A stretch of DNA of 53,342 nucleotides from Nostoc spongiaeforme FACHB-130 (GTDB taxonomy: Bacteria > Cyanobacteriota > Cyanobacteriia > Cyanobacteriales > Nostocaceae), in assembly GCF_014698475.1 (NCBI RefSeq), contig NZ_JACJTB010000046.1:1-53342 (forward strand). Direction: 5' to 3'. The notes under the pieces were generated by a model that had not been told where the DNA came from, did not search any database, and was given only the letters and a program-made list of their open reading frames with translations. A program made the position numbers and the translations under genes. The first letter of the stretch is position 1, and each line of letters opens with the position of its first letter. Below, one piece after another: positions 36,970 to 45,913 of the stretch.

Positions 36970-37764
36970 ATGAAAAGAAGACAAATTCTTTCCTTTTTTG
37001 GCACAGCATTAGCTGGTTTGTTACTTGCTGTTTGTTCAACATTCATTGTACCTTCTGTTGTCACAGCACAGTCGAACGTTACTTTACTTGTTTCGGCTGC
37101 TGCTAGTTTAAAAGATGCACTAGAAGAAATTAAACCGATTTATCAACAAACTCAGCCCAATGTCAATATAAATTATAACTTTGGGGCTTCTGGGGCATTG
37201 CAACAACAAATCGAGCAAGGCGCACCAGCAGACATTTTTATTTCCGCCGGAAAAAGGCAAGTAGATGCTTTAGAACAAAAAGGGCTGTTGCTTCCCGGTA
37301 CACGCTCGGTTTTGGCAAAAAACCGCCTTGTACTAGTTGTACCCAAAAATGTTACGGGCATTACCAGCCTTTACAATTTAAAAGAATCAAAAGTCAAGCG
37401 CATCGCTATTGGTGAACCTAGAAGCGTTCCGGCTGGTCAATACGCACAGCAAGTTTTACAAAAGTTAAATATTTGGTGGCAAGTAAGCTCTAAACTGGTT
37501 TATGCCAACAACGTACGTCAAGTTTTAGCGGCTGTCGAAAGTGGCAATGCTGATGCAGGGTTAGTATATGCCACCGATGCCAAAATTTCTGACAAGGTAA
37601 AAGTAGTTGTGGCGGCTGATGAGAAATACCACTCCGCAATAACTTATCCAATGGCGGTGGTTAAACGCACTAAGAATGCCAGTGCAGCCAAGGAATTTAG
37701 CCAATTTTTATCCAGCAGCCAAGCTAAGGCGGTACTCAAAAAATACGGGTTTATCCTGCCTTAA
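36970..37764 (+). CDS. modA: molybdate ABC transporter substrate-binding protein ModA
   Basis: A 264-residue periplasmic protein with a signal peptide (ILSFFGTALAGLLLAVCSTF, likely cleaved after VTA in VVTAQSNV) and the ModA core (LLVSAAASLKDALEEI, NFGASGALQQQIEQGAPADI, SAGKRQVDALEQ, GEPRSVPAGQYAQQVL). It binds molybdate for import. The frame opens upstream at 36841, but that would overlap the divergent regulator; the ATG at 36970 gives the proper signal peptide. No modB or modC follows, so the permease must be elsewhere. Confidence 0.93.
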   Translation: MKRRQILSFFGTALAGLLLAVCSTFIVPSVVTAQSNVTLLVSAAASLKDALEEIKPIYQQTQPNVNINYNFGASGALQQQIEQGAPADIFISAGKRQVDALEQKGLLLPGTRSVLAKNRLVLVVPKNVTGITSLYNLKESKVKRIAIGEPRSVPAGQYAQQVLQKLNIWWQVSSKLVYANNVRQVLAAVESGNADAGLVYATDAKISDKVKVVVAADEKYHSAITYPMAVVKRTKNASAAKEFSQFLSSSQAKAVLKKYGFILP

Positions 37765-37873
37765 AAAAGGGTGAAGGGTGTAGGTGTTCAAAACCCTTAC
37801 ACCCGTTCTTCACAGACAACCTTTGTGAGTAAGTCCTGGTCATAATAAAAGCAGGTGTTACTTCGGTTTGGTT

Positions 37874-38650
37874 ATGTACTTAACTTGGTTAGACAACAAT
37901 AGTTGGTTAATTGAAATGAGTGGTCAACGGATAGTAGTTGACCCTTGGCTAGTTGGTGACTTAAGTTTTGGCTTAGATTGGCTGTTTAAAGGTTCTCTCA
38001 AACAAGAACGCTTAATCTCAGAGCAGATTGATTTAATATTGTTGTCTCAAGGTTTGCCAGACCATGCACATTTGCCGACATTAAAGCAACTTGACCATAC
38101 AATTCCGGTCGTGGCTTCGCCTAACGCGACCAAAGTGGTTCAAAATTTGGGTTACACTTGTGTCACTTGTCTAGGGCATGGTGAAACTTTTACTTTTAAT
38201 GATCAACTAGAAATTCGGGCTTTACCTGGTTCTCCGATTGGCCCGACTTTGATAGAAAACAGTTATTTGTTAAAAGAATTAGCTACTGATTTCACACTCT
38301 ATTATGAGCCGCATGGCTATCACTCGCCACAGTTAAAACAATTTGCACCAGTAGATGTACTAATTACGCCAACGGTGGATTTGACATTGCCTTTAGTCGG
38401 CGCAATTATTCGCGGAACAAACAGTGCTTTGGAAGTAGCTAAATGGCTGCAACCACAATTTATCTTACCTACAGCAGCAAAGGCAGATACAACCTATGAG
38501 GGGTTGATGGTGAACTTTTTAAAGGCTGTGGGGACGGCTGAAGATTTGCGGACTTCTTTCCAGAAGAATAATCTTACCACCCAGGTGTTAGAACCTAAAC
38601 CAGGCGATCGCCTGGAATTGAACTTACAAAATCGCGTCTTAGCCTGTTAA
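37874..38650 (+). CDS. MBL-fold metallo-hydrolase-like protein
   Basis: A 258-residue protein that starts MYLTWLDNNSWLIEMSGQRIVVDPWL, the opening of UlaG-like beta-lactamase-fold proteins. The usual HxHxDH metal motif is replaced by LLSQGLPDHAHLPTL, so the metal centre is incomplete or altered. This degenerate form is, as I recall, conserved in cyanobacteria and plants. A TTG 6 bp upstream is an alternative start. The function is unknown. Confidence 0.8.
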   Translation: MYLTWLDNNSWLIEMSGQRIVVDPWLVGDLSFGLDWLFKGSLKQERLISEQIDLILLSQGLPDHAHLPTLKQLDHTIPVVASPNATKVVQNLGYTCVTCLGHGETFTFNDQLEIRALPGSPIGPTLIENSYLLKELATDFTLYYEPHGYHSPQLKQFAPVDVLITPTVDLTLPLVGAIIRGTNSALEVAKWLQPQFILPTAAKADTTYEGLMVNFLKAVGTAEDLRTSFQKNNLTTQVLEPKPGDRLELNLQNRVLAC

Positions 38651-38956
38651 TTTTAGTATAAGCGATCGCATGGGATTTATGAATAAAGCGATCGCTAATT
38701 TTCTCCAACCAGTTTAAAATCACCTCACAGAAAGATATTTATCTAATCTGTAAACTTACTAAATTTTTATCCGTCTTTTGCGGAATCGGAATAATCTGAC
38801 TGTAGTTACCCTTTACAAAGTATCTACTCAGTTAATCAATGCCATAAATCAACCAATCAGGTGAATTTAGAACCATAAGTTTTCAGTTATAAAACACAGA
38901 TATTAATACTAGTAAATTTATCACCCAACTATTACAACGAACTGAGGTATGAGCTT
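38651..38956. other. 306-bp gap, no gene
   Basis: AT-rich DNA with two HIP1 sites (about 38662 and 38690). It probably holds the promoter of the secreted-protein gene at 38957. Nothing else is recognised. Confidence 0.4.
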
Positions 38957-39385
38957 ATGAAAATCTCCACTGTCACAACTTATTTTATTACTGTTGCTTC
39001 TGTAATTTTGTCTGCCGGAATTGCGTCTGCTCAAACAGGTAGTGAAAAAATATCACGTAATCCTGATGTTGTTAATACAACACATGGGCAAGTAATCACC
39101 ACATCTGTTAACTCTTATATGTCCCCCAGTAATGTTGCTAATTCTCATGTTATGCAACCATTTAATCTGGTTTATCTTGCTTATCAAGGTAATTTAGAAT
39201 CCCAAGGTATTCCTAGCGGCAACACTTTGATATTTCAACACCAGCACGGTAATGTTAAGGCAGAAGATGTGGTAAAAGCTGCCGTTAATGCCAAAAAAAT
39301 CCCCAATCAATTTTTGTACAATCCCAGTTATCTCAGTGAGGTTGATGTACAACTAGCATCCCTACAAAAAACTTTTGCTCATTAA
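38957..39385 (+). CDS. secreted hypothetical protein
   Basis: A 142-residue protein with a signal peptide (ITVASVILSAGIASAQTG, cleavage after ASA). The mature region is polar (HGQVITTSVNSYMSPSNVAN) and contains no recognised domain. GAGG lies 12 bp before the ATG. Probably periplasmic. Confidence 0.68.
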   Translation: MKISTVTTYFITVASVILSAGIASAQTGSEKISRNPDVVNTTHGQVITTSVNSYMSPSNVANSHVMQPFNLVYLAYQGNLESQGIPSGNTLIFQHQHGNVKAEDVVKAAVNAKKIPNQFLYNPSYLSEVDVQLASLQKTFAH

Positions 39386-39590
39386 ATTTACATAGCAAAA
39401 ATGAAATAAATTTTACGAGCTTTGTATGAAAGAAGGGCTAGGGGTTAGTACAACAAGGAAAAAGTCAAAAGTCAAAAGGAAAAAGTAAAGAATCATCATA
39501 CCACAAGCCTTTTTGCAATTCGAGATAGTCTGTTTATTTACGCTGACCTGTACTAGTATTTTTTACTCTACAAAAATTAATGTTTTCTGA

Positions 39591-39621
39591 AATCCCTAAC
39601 TTTGTTCATCCGTTAGGGATT
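39591..39621 (+). terminator. hairpin with T-rich tail
   Basis: A perfect 10-bp inverted repeat (AATCCCTAAC / GTTAGGGATT) with an 11-base loop, followed by TTTATTATTT. Likely an intrinsic terminator for the secreted-protein gene. Repeats of AAAAGTCAAAAG type (39465-39480) and GGCAGGAG type (39655-39670) flank it. Confidence 0.6.
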
Positions 39622-39809
39622 TTATTATTTATAAACATTAGATATGGCAGAAGGCAGGAGGCAGGAGTTAACAGTTTTACTATACCTGGCATTCATGCTT
39701 TTGAAATGTCCTCACCTATCCTTCGACTGCCATAGCAACCAACTTTTAACTCTGTAACCTATCACCTGCCGTACAACTTAGGCGGGTAAAAGTTTATGAT
39801 AGGTAGAAT

Positions 39810-39941
39810 ATTCGGTTTTGGTGGGGATCAGCCACCAAAGGAAAGGGGGAAAGTTCGGTGCAAATCCGGCGCTGTCCCGCAACTGTGAAGGAAAGTTCAA
39901 AGGTTTACAAGCAACTTTCCCAGTCAGGATGCCCGCCGAAT
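39810..39941 (+). promoter_or_regulatory. cobalamin riboswitch
   Basis: A clear AdoCbl riboswitch. It is closed by ATTCGG (39810-39815) and CCGAAT (39936-39941), contains the B12 box region GGTGCAAATCCGGCGCTG and CCCGCAACTGTGA, and ends with CAGTCAGGATGCCCGCC. It lies 35 bp before the DUF1636 start, so it probably controls translation or termination of DUF1636-cobK in response to coenzyme B12. Confidence 0.96.
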
Positions 39942-39976
39942 TATACAATTAAGTCCATTACATCTGCGAGGTACGG

Positions 39977-40396
39977 ATGACTGCTGCCCATACTACTATT
40001 ACAAGTAATTCTGACAATATTTCAGCTCATACTCATACTTTATTTATTTGCCAGACCTGCGCCAGCGTTTGGCAAGATGGTCAGCGTGTAGGTGAAAGTG
40101 GTGGTCAAAAACTTCTGCACCAAATTCAGCAATTGGCGCAAGATTGGGATTTGCGTAATGAATTTCCGATTCAAGCGGTTGAATGTATGAGTGCTTGTAA
40201 CCGTTCTTGCGTTGTTGCTTTTGCTGCTAAAGGTAAGTTAACTTATCTGTTCGGTGATTTAGATGTTGATAGCAGTGCGGCGGCTGTTTTGGAATGTGCC
40301 GAGCAGTACTACACTAAAATTGATGGGGTATTGCCTTGGTCAGAACGACCCGAACCATTGAAACGGGGTATATTAGCGAAAATTCCACCCTTGTAA
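39977..40396 (+). CDS. DUF1636 metal-binding protein
   Basis: A 139-residue protein with a thioredoxin-like ferredoxin pattern: CQTCASVW near the N-terminus and CMSACNRSCVVAF about 60 residues later. These cysteines could hold a 2Fe-2S cluster or a metal. DUF1636 genes commonly sit in cobalamin gene clusters. This one is directly under a cobalamin riboswitch and 4 bp ahead of cobK, so a role in B12 metabolism is likely, though the reaction is unknown. Confidence 0.85.
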   Translation: MTAAHTTITSNSDNISAHTHTLFICQTCASVWQDGQRVGESGGQKLLHQIQQLAQDWDLRNEFPIQAVECMSACNRSCVVAFAAKGKLTYLFGDLDVDSSAAAVLECAEQYYTKIDGVLPWSERPEPLKRGILAKIPPL

Positions 40397-40400
40397 AATA

Positions 40401-41174
40401 GTGCTGAGTACTGAGTCTATACGTGTTTTAATTTTGGGTGGAACCACAGAAGCGGCGGAACTGGGGGTGAGAGTTACAACTATTGATGGGATTGAAGCGA
40501 TCGCATCTTTAGCAGGTCGCACCCGTGAACCCTCGCTTCCCTCTGGAAATGTGCGAATTGGTGGTTTTGGGGGTGTGGATGGACTGGTAGAATATCTGCA
40601 TCAAATGAAAGTTGATGTGTTAATTGATGCTACCCATCCCTTCGCCAATCAAATATCCTACAATGCGGCGGCGGCGGCCAATGAAGTCGGGATACCCAGA
40701 TTAATGTTAATTCGTCCTGCTTGGGAGAAAACAACAGGCGATCGCTGGATTGAAGTAGACAGTAATGCAGCCGCCGCCGATATTTTGCCAAACCAAGCCA
40801 AACGAGTATTCTTAACAGTAGGCAGACAAGAACTTAGCACCTTTGCCCATCTTCAAGATATATGGTTTCTGATGCGGATGATTGACCCGCCTGGAAAAGA
40901 TGCTTTAGTACCACCAGGGATTATCTTGTGCGATCGCGGCCCTTTTATCCTAGAAAATGAGCGGAAAATTTTGGTTCAGCACAACATTGATACCATTGTG
41001 AGTAAAAATAGTGGTGGTGATGCAACTTACGCCAAAATTATTGCTGCACGAGAACTGGGTATACAGGTTGTTATGGTCAAGCGTCCCTCAGTTCCAGTCG
41101 GCGAACAAGTTGCAGATGTTGATGGTGCAGTGGCTTGGTTATTAGGTAAATTAGAAAGTCAAAGTATAGGGTAA
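40401..41174 (+). CDS. cobK: cobalt-precorrin-6A / precorrin-6A reductase CobK
   Basis: A 257-residue CobK/CbiJ: VLILGGTTEAAELGVRV (NAD(P)H binding), VDVLIDATHPFANQISYNAA, FLTVGRQEL, VSKNSGGDATYAKIIAARELG. It reduces the corrin precursor in cobalamin synthesis. The start is GTG at 40401, only 4 bp after the DUF1636 stop. The first six codons (GTGCTGAGTACTGAGTC) are the cyanobacterial heptamer repeat, so that repeat may have supplied the start codon. Confidence 0.92.
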   Translation: MLSTESIRVLILGGTTEAAELGVRVTTIDGIEAIASLAGRTREPSLPSGNVRIGGFGGVDGLVEYLHQMKVDVLIDATHPFANQISYNAAAAANEVGIPRLMLIRPAWEKTTGDRWIEVDSNAAAADILPNQAKRVFLTVGRQELSTFAHLQDIWFLMRMIDPPGKDALVPPGIILCDRGPFILENERKILVQHNIDTIVSKNSGGDATYAKIIAARELGIQVVMVKRPSVPVGEQVADVDGAVAWLLGKLESQSIG

Positions 41175-41238
41175 AATATTTCAGTTAAGGCTAAAAATTT
41201 CAGTCACTATCATCAATATTTTGTTGTTGGACTGCGAT

Positions 41239-41267
41239 ATCCCCGACTTCTTGAAGAAGTCGGGGAT
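41239..41267. repeat. ATCCCCGACTTCTT palindrome
   Basis: An imperfect palindrome of 14-nt arms around one central base, the same family as 31333-31365. It lies between cobK and the ArsR gene and may act as a terminator. Confidence 0.7.
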
Positions 41268-41319
41268 CTAATAAATCCCATAACATATCATCTAATATAT
41301 ATACTTTTTAAGTAAACAA

Positions 41320-41673
41320 ATGATTCAAAATACTCCTATATCAACTATAGATAGTGATATTACACAAGCAACTACCGAAGAATTTCTCAATCTTGACAAA
41401 GCTCAACGCATGGCAGAATTTTTTAGCTTTTTAGGTGATGCTAATCGTCTGCGAATTCTCTCTTTTTTGGCGCAAAAAGAATTGTGTGTAAGCGATTTAG
41501 CCACATTATTAGATATGAGTGAATCTGCTGTTTCACATCAACTCAGAAATTTACGTGCCATGCGATTAGTTAACTATCGCAAGCAAGGCCGGAATGTATT
41601 TTATCGCCTTCATGATAATCATATTCTCTATCTTTATCAGGTAGTAGATGAACACCTTGATGAACCGGAATGA
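41320..41673 (+). CDS. ArsR/SmtB-family zinc-sensing repressor
   Basis: A 117-residue winged-helix repressor ([48 protein letters not shown]). The C-terminal helix has Asp99-x-His101, then His112 and Glu115, spaced exactly like the alpha-5 zinc site of SmtB. Cys56 (ELCVSDL) is at the alpha-3 site position. So it should release DNA when zinc is high. It faces the znuC/znuA genes, but such a derepressor would normally control zinc export or storage, so its target may be elsewhere. Confidence 0.9.
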   Translation: MIQNTPISTIDSDITQATTEEFLNLDKAQRMAEFFSFLGDANRLRILSFLAQKELCVSDLATLLDMSESAVSHQLRNLRAMRLVNYRKQGRNVFYRLHDNHILYLYQVVDEHLDEPE

Positions 41674-41829
41674 AGAATTCAGAAGGCAGGAGTCAGGAGT
41701 CAGAATTTATTAGAGGAAAAGTGAAAAGTGAGAACTCATAATTCAGATTACTTAATCAAGAGACAAAATTAAATATAATGCGAATCAAAAAACTGCATCA
41801 TATCAAAAATTTGTCCTCCTGCCTTCCAG

Positions 41830-42618
41830 TTAATTATGATGATGGTGATAACGGCTAAAACCAGGGCCGTAAGTTGCTAATAAATTTTCCGGTGATAAAG
41901 CAAATTCTGGCTGACCAGTACAAACGACGGTTTGATTGAGACAAAGCACGCGATCGCAATGGCGACTGACCATATCAATATCATGAGAAACTTGTAAAAT
42001 CGTCCAACCTTCTTCTTGCTTCAACTCATTAAGTAAAACATAGAAATCGGCTGCACCTTGCATATCAACCCCAGCAAAAGCTTCATCTAATACCAATAGT
42101 TTTCGCGGCATAACTAAACAATAAGCTAGTAATACTCGCTTTAGCTGACCACCGCTAAGAGTTCCAATTGGTTGATTCCGTAAATGATAAACCCCAGTGC
42201 GTCGTAAAGCTGCTGTCACTGCTGCTATCTTGTCTCGGTTTTGTTGCCATAATCGAGAAAACAAAGTATGTTTTGTTTTGGCTTTTGGCTGTTGAACTTC
42301 TTGATGCCATCCCAAGCCAATTAATTCACTCACAGAAATGGGAAAACTGCGATCAAAAATAAAATTTTGTGGCATGTATCCCAAGCAGTGGCGCAAATTT
42401 CCTAGTTTGGTAATGGGATGACCAAAAATTTCTACAGTTCCAGCATTTCGGGGTACTAAATCTAAAATGGCTTTTACCAAAGTACTTTTACCTGCACCAT
42501 TCGGCCCCACTATAGCCGTATCTGTTCCTGGGAGTAATTCAAAAGAAACATCTCGAATCGCTAAATAACTGCCTTGATATACAGTTAATCCATCTACTTT
42601 TAAAATAGGTAAGTTCAT
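41830..42618 (-). CDS. znuC: zinc/manganese ABC transporter ATPase (ZnuC-like)
   Basis: A 262-residue ABC ATPase with Walker A GPNGAGKST, signature LSGGQLKR, Walker B LLVLDEAFAGVD and switch His in ILQVSHDID. It resembles ZnuC/MntA-type metal importers. The C-terminus ends in a run of histidines (YHHHH), which could bind metal. It lies about 40 bp after the ZnuA-like gene on the same strand. No permease gene (znuB) is found beside it. Confidence 0.85.
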   Translation of the reverse strand: MNLPILKVDGLTVYQGSYLAIRDVSFELLPGTDTAIVGPNGAGKSTLVKAILDLVPRNAGTVEIFGHPITKLGNLRHCLGYMPQNFIFDRSFPISVSELIGLGWHQEVQQPKAKTKHTLFSRLWQQNRDKIAAVTAALRRTGVYHLRNQPIGTLSGGQLKRVLLAYCLVMPRKLLVLDEAFAGVDMQGAADFYVLLNELKQEEGWTILQVSHDIDMVSRHCDRVLCLNQTVVCTGQPEFALSPENLLATYGPGFSRYHHHHN

Positions 42619-42659
42619 AAATTAAATTTGGAAAATAATTATAAAATGGAATATTTAGC

Positions 42660-43661
42660 TTACTGACAGGCTGATTCTAGAGTTTGCAAATTTAATTTCA
42701 TTGCCTTGAAATAGTATTGCGGGTCTGTCTCGCCTGTTTCTAAAGAATCTAGAGTTTGTAACTGTAATTTTAAATCTTGCGATAGACTTTTCAGCAATTT
42801 ATTATCTACACCAGGTTCGCTAAACAAAGCTTTAACCTTGTATTTTTTGACTGTATTCACGACTTTTTGCACATCTGTCGGTGATAATTGATCTTCAGGA
42901 ATTTCTACCACAGCAACTTGTTTGAGGTTATAGCGTTGCGCTAAATATGGATAAGCATCGTGAAAAGTGATAAAAGTGCAGTTAGGCTTTTTTTGTAAAG
43001 CTTGCTGAAATTCACTATTTAACTTGTCTAATTCCTGAATATAAGTCGCCGCATTAGCTGTATAAGCATCTTTATTTTTAGCATCAGCCGCAATTAATCC
43101 ATCTCGAATATTCATTACCTGCTGCTTTGCTAAAACCGGATCTAACCACACATGAGGATTTCCCTCTGCATGGTCGTGGTCGTGGTCATGGTCTTTTTCT
43201 CCTGATGTAGTAGTTTCTACTGGAGAAATTTCGTTGAGGGGTTTAATACCTTTACTTGCATCAATTTCCACTAATTGCGGATTTTGAGCATTCTTAACTG
43301 TATTTTCGAGAAATTCTTCTAAGCCCAAACCATTTTTAACTAATATATTAGCTGTGGCGATCGCTTTAACGTTATCTGGTGTTGCTTGATACTCATGCAC
43401 CTCTGTACCAGGAGGTACTAAAATTTCCACATCAGCCGCATCACCAGCCACCGCCTTAGTCAACAAGTAAATCGGTAAAAATGTTGTAACCACTTTGGTT
43501 TTAGATGATGTTTGAGAAGCTGCTTGTGCTTGTGGCGAACTCTCAACACTGCTGGTTTGATTGGTATTTGCTTGATTACAGCTGCTAAGACTCACTAGCA
43601 ATGTGAGTAAGGAAATTAACGGCAACATACCTCTAGTTTGTCTTTTATGAGTCTTAGTCAT
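42660..43661 (-). CDS. znuA: zinc ABC transporter substrate-binding lipoprotein (ZnuA-like)
   Basis: A 333-residue lipoprotein (signal LISLLTLLVSLSSC) of the ZnuA/TroA fold: VVTTFLPIYLLTKAVAGDAADVEIL, GTEVHEYQATPD, NPHVWLDPVLAKQQ, FITFHDAYPYLAQRY. The loop GEKDHDHDHDHAEGNPH is His/Asp-rich, typical of zinc-specific members. I use the ATG at 43661 because GGGAGA lies upstream; an in-frame start at 43712 would add residues before the signal. A Zur-like box lies about 75-90 bp upstream. Confidence 0.9.
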   Translation of the reverse strand: MTKTHKRQTRGMLPLISLLTLLVSLSSCNQANTNQTSSVESSPQAQAASQTSSKTKVVTTFLPIYLLTKAVAGDAADVEILVPPGTEVHEYQATPDNVKAIATANILVKNGLGLEEFLENTVKNAQNPQLVEIDASKGIKPLNEISPVETTTSGEKDHDHDHDHAEGNPHVWLDPVLAKQQVMNIRDGLIAADAKNKDAYTANAATYIQELDKLNSEFQQALQKKPNCTFITFHDAYPYLAQRYNLKQVAVVEIPEDQLSPTDVQKVVNTVKKYKVKALFSEPGVDNKLLKSLSQDLKLQLQTLDSLETGETDPQYYFKAMKLNLQTLESACQ

Positions 43662-43735
43662 TGGCTTTCTCCCAGAATAGGAGACTTGTTTACTTGTGGT
43701 CACTACTGACAATGATACTTATTCTAAATCTCATA

Positions 43736-43750
43736 TTATAATAATTATCA
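43736..43750 (-). promoter_or_regulatory. Zur-like box between znuA and the porin gene
   Basis: On the minus strand the sequence is TGATAAT-T-ATTATAA, one base from the 7-1-7 pattern TGATAATNATTATCA known for cyanobacterial Zur. A weaker copy (TGATACTTATTCTAA) is at 43714-43728. The sites lie in the divergent gap and could repress znuA, and perhaps the porin gene at 43984, when zinc is sufficient. Confidence 0.65.
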
Positions 43751-43983
43751 TTCTCACGCCATCTATCCCAGGATATTTTTGTGTCAGCCAACACAGCAGA
43801 TTTTTGTAAATCGTGGCTATTGCTACCTCGACGGATGACATCCTGTCAAAGATTAAATATTTATTGACTTTATTTATTAAAAGAGTTACTGAGTACTGAT
43901 AATATTTTGAGAATACTTTTTAAAAGTGTGATGGAAATAGCACAGTTATAAGTGCTACTGATAGTAGAGAAGTGTGAGGGAAA

Positions 43984-45681
43984 ATGCAGAAACCATTGTC
44001 TTATTTGCTGCTGATTTCAGCAGTTAGCAGCAGCGTTATATCAATCAGTGATACTACTTTTGCCGAAGAAATATCGACCACATCAGAAAATAAAAATCAG
44101 GTATTATTTGTTACTAGTTCCAAAAAACCACTTGAGAATTACCGTCAAGAAAAGACAATGGCACAAGTTACCTCTGTGTCGCAATTGTCGGACGTACAAC
44201 CTACAGATTGGGCATTTCAAGCATTGCAATCACTAGTAGAGCGTTATGGTTGTATTGCAGGTTATCCAAATAGTACTTATCGTGGTAATCGCGCACTCAC
44301 ACGTTATGAGTTTGCGGCGGGTTTAAATGCTTGTTTAGATAGAGTTAACGAACTACTGGCTACCGCTACGGCTGATTTAGTCACCAAAGAAGATTTAGCC
44401 ACATTACAGAAACTCCAAGAAGAATTTACCGCAGAATTAGCGACATTACGAGGTCGTGTAGATGCTTTAGAAGCACGCACCTCTGAGTTAGAAGCAAATC
44501 AGTTTTCCACCACAACCAAACTCAGTGGGACTGCGATTTTTGCACCAATCAGTTTTTTTGCAGGCGATCGCGCCAACGGTGAGAACCTCGATAGAACCAC
44601 TTCTTTTGGTGATAGAATCCGGCTGGATTTCAACACCAGTTTTACTGGTAAAGACTTGTTAAGAACCCGCCTACAAGCCACTAACCTAGATGCGTTGTCC
44701 GCTTCCACTCTCACACCAGAAGGGGATTTGCGCTTTGTAGATAACGCCAATTTCGGTTCTGGTAATAATAATGAAGTGGCTATAGATGCACTATTGTATA
44801 GCTTTCCTCTGGGCGACAAAACAACCGTCATCTTAGAAGCTAACGCTGGTGCGGCTGATGACTTTACAAACACCGTAAACCCATTTTTGGACGGTGATGG
44901 TGATTTTGGCGCATTGTCTAACTTTGGTACACGTAACCCGATATATTATCCCGTTGCTGGTACGGGTCTTGGTCTAAGACACCAATTTAATGACAAATTG
45001 GAATTAACTTTAGGGTATCTAGCCAGCAGTGCTAATGATCCTAGTTCGGGAAATGGTTTGTTTAACGGCGCTTATGGTGCTATTGGACAGTTAACAGTCA
45101 AACCAATTGAAAGTTTGACCCTTGGTTTTACCTATGTTAATTCCTATAATGCAGACTTGACTGCTGGTAGCAACCGTGCTAACTTGCGTACTGCTTTGGC
45201 AAGTAATCCAGCTTTCATTGATGCTTTAGGTGAAGGAATAGATTTGCCAATTTCCAGCAATTCCTACGGTTTTCAAGCATCCTTCCAAATTAGTCCAAAA
45301 TTTGTGATTGGTGGTTGGGTTGGCTATACCAACACACGTACCTTAGCATCAGTTGACACCAATCTCGGTACTATTCCTCGCGGTGAATTAGACATTTGGA
45401 ACTATGCTGTTACCCTCGCCTTCCCAGATTTAGGCAAAGAAGGCAGTGTTGGTGGCATTATTGTAGGGATGGAACCAAAAGTCACTGGTGCTAGTACTGG
45501 GTTGAGAAATGCTGTTGGTACAGATCCTGATACTTCACTGCATATTGAAGGCTTCTATCAATACAAACTCAGCGATAATATCAGCATTACACCTGGAGTC
45601 ATCTGGTTAACTGCACCAGACCATAACAACGACAATGATGATATTGTGATTGGCACAATCCGAACCACTTTCACTTTCTAA
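43984..45681 (+). CDS. SLH-domain outer-membrane porin (cyanobacterial OprB/iron-uptake type)
   Basis: A 565-residue outer-membrane protein: signal peptide (YLLLISAVSSSVISIS, cleaved near TFAEE), an SLH domain (VQPTDWAFQALQSLVERYGCIAGYPN, TRYEFAAGLNACLDRV), a coiled coil (LATLQKLQEEFTAELATLRG) and a beta-barrel ending in aromatic TIRTTFTF. The family includes the main cyanobacterial solute porins. Being divergent from znuA across a Zur-like box, it may aid zinc entry. A terminator follows at 45881. Confidence 0.92.
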   Translation: MQKPLSYLLLISAVSSSVISISDTTFAEEISTTSENKNQVLFVTSSKKPLENYRQEKTMAQVTSVSQLSDVQPTDWAFQALQSLVERYGCIAGYPNSTYRGNRALTRYEFAAGLNACLDRVNELLATATADLVTKEDLATLQKLQEEFTAELATLRGRVDALEARTSELEANQFSTTTKLSGTAIFAPISFFAGDRANGENLDRTTSFGDRIRLDFNTSFTGKDLLRTRLQATNLDALSASTLTPEGDLRFVDNANFGSGNNNEVAIDALLYSFPLGDKTTVILEANAGAADDFTNTVNPFLDGDGDFGALSNFGTRNPIYYPVAGTGLGLRHQFNDKLELTLGYLASSANDPSSGNGLFNGAYGAIGQLTVKPIESLTLGFTYVNSYNADLTAGSNRANLRTALASNPAFIDALGEGIDLPISSNSYGFQASFQISPKFVIGGWVGYTNTRTLASVDTNLGTIPRGELDIWNYAVTLAFPDLGKEGSVGGIIVGMEPKVTGASTGLRNAVGTDPDTSLHIEGFYQYKLSDNISITPGVIWLTAPDHNNDNDDIVIGTIRTTFTF

Positions 45682-45880
45682 ATCGTCAAACTTTAGCAGA
45701 AGAGGCAAATGTTAATTTTGCATCTGCTTGATTATTTAATATGACTAAAGTCATACAATCAATGGTGACTTTAGTCTGATTTATTTGATGATGGAAGATT
45801 CAATAATAATAGAAGGCTAATAAGTCAGCTACAAGCTATTACTACTAAATCTGGGAGTTTAGTAGAGACTTCATAGCTCA

Positions 45881-45907
45881 GGGAAAGTTAGAACTTTCCC
45901 TTTTTTT
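45881..45907 (+). terminator. intrinsic terminator after the porin gene
   Basis: A 9-bp stem (GGGAAAGTT / AACTTTCCC) with a 2-base loop and seven Ts. It is oriented for the + strand and separates the porin gene from the opposing E1-like gene, whose stop is at 45914. Confidence 0.85.
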
Positions 45908-45913
45908 ATGAAT

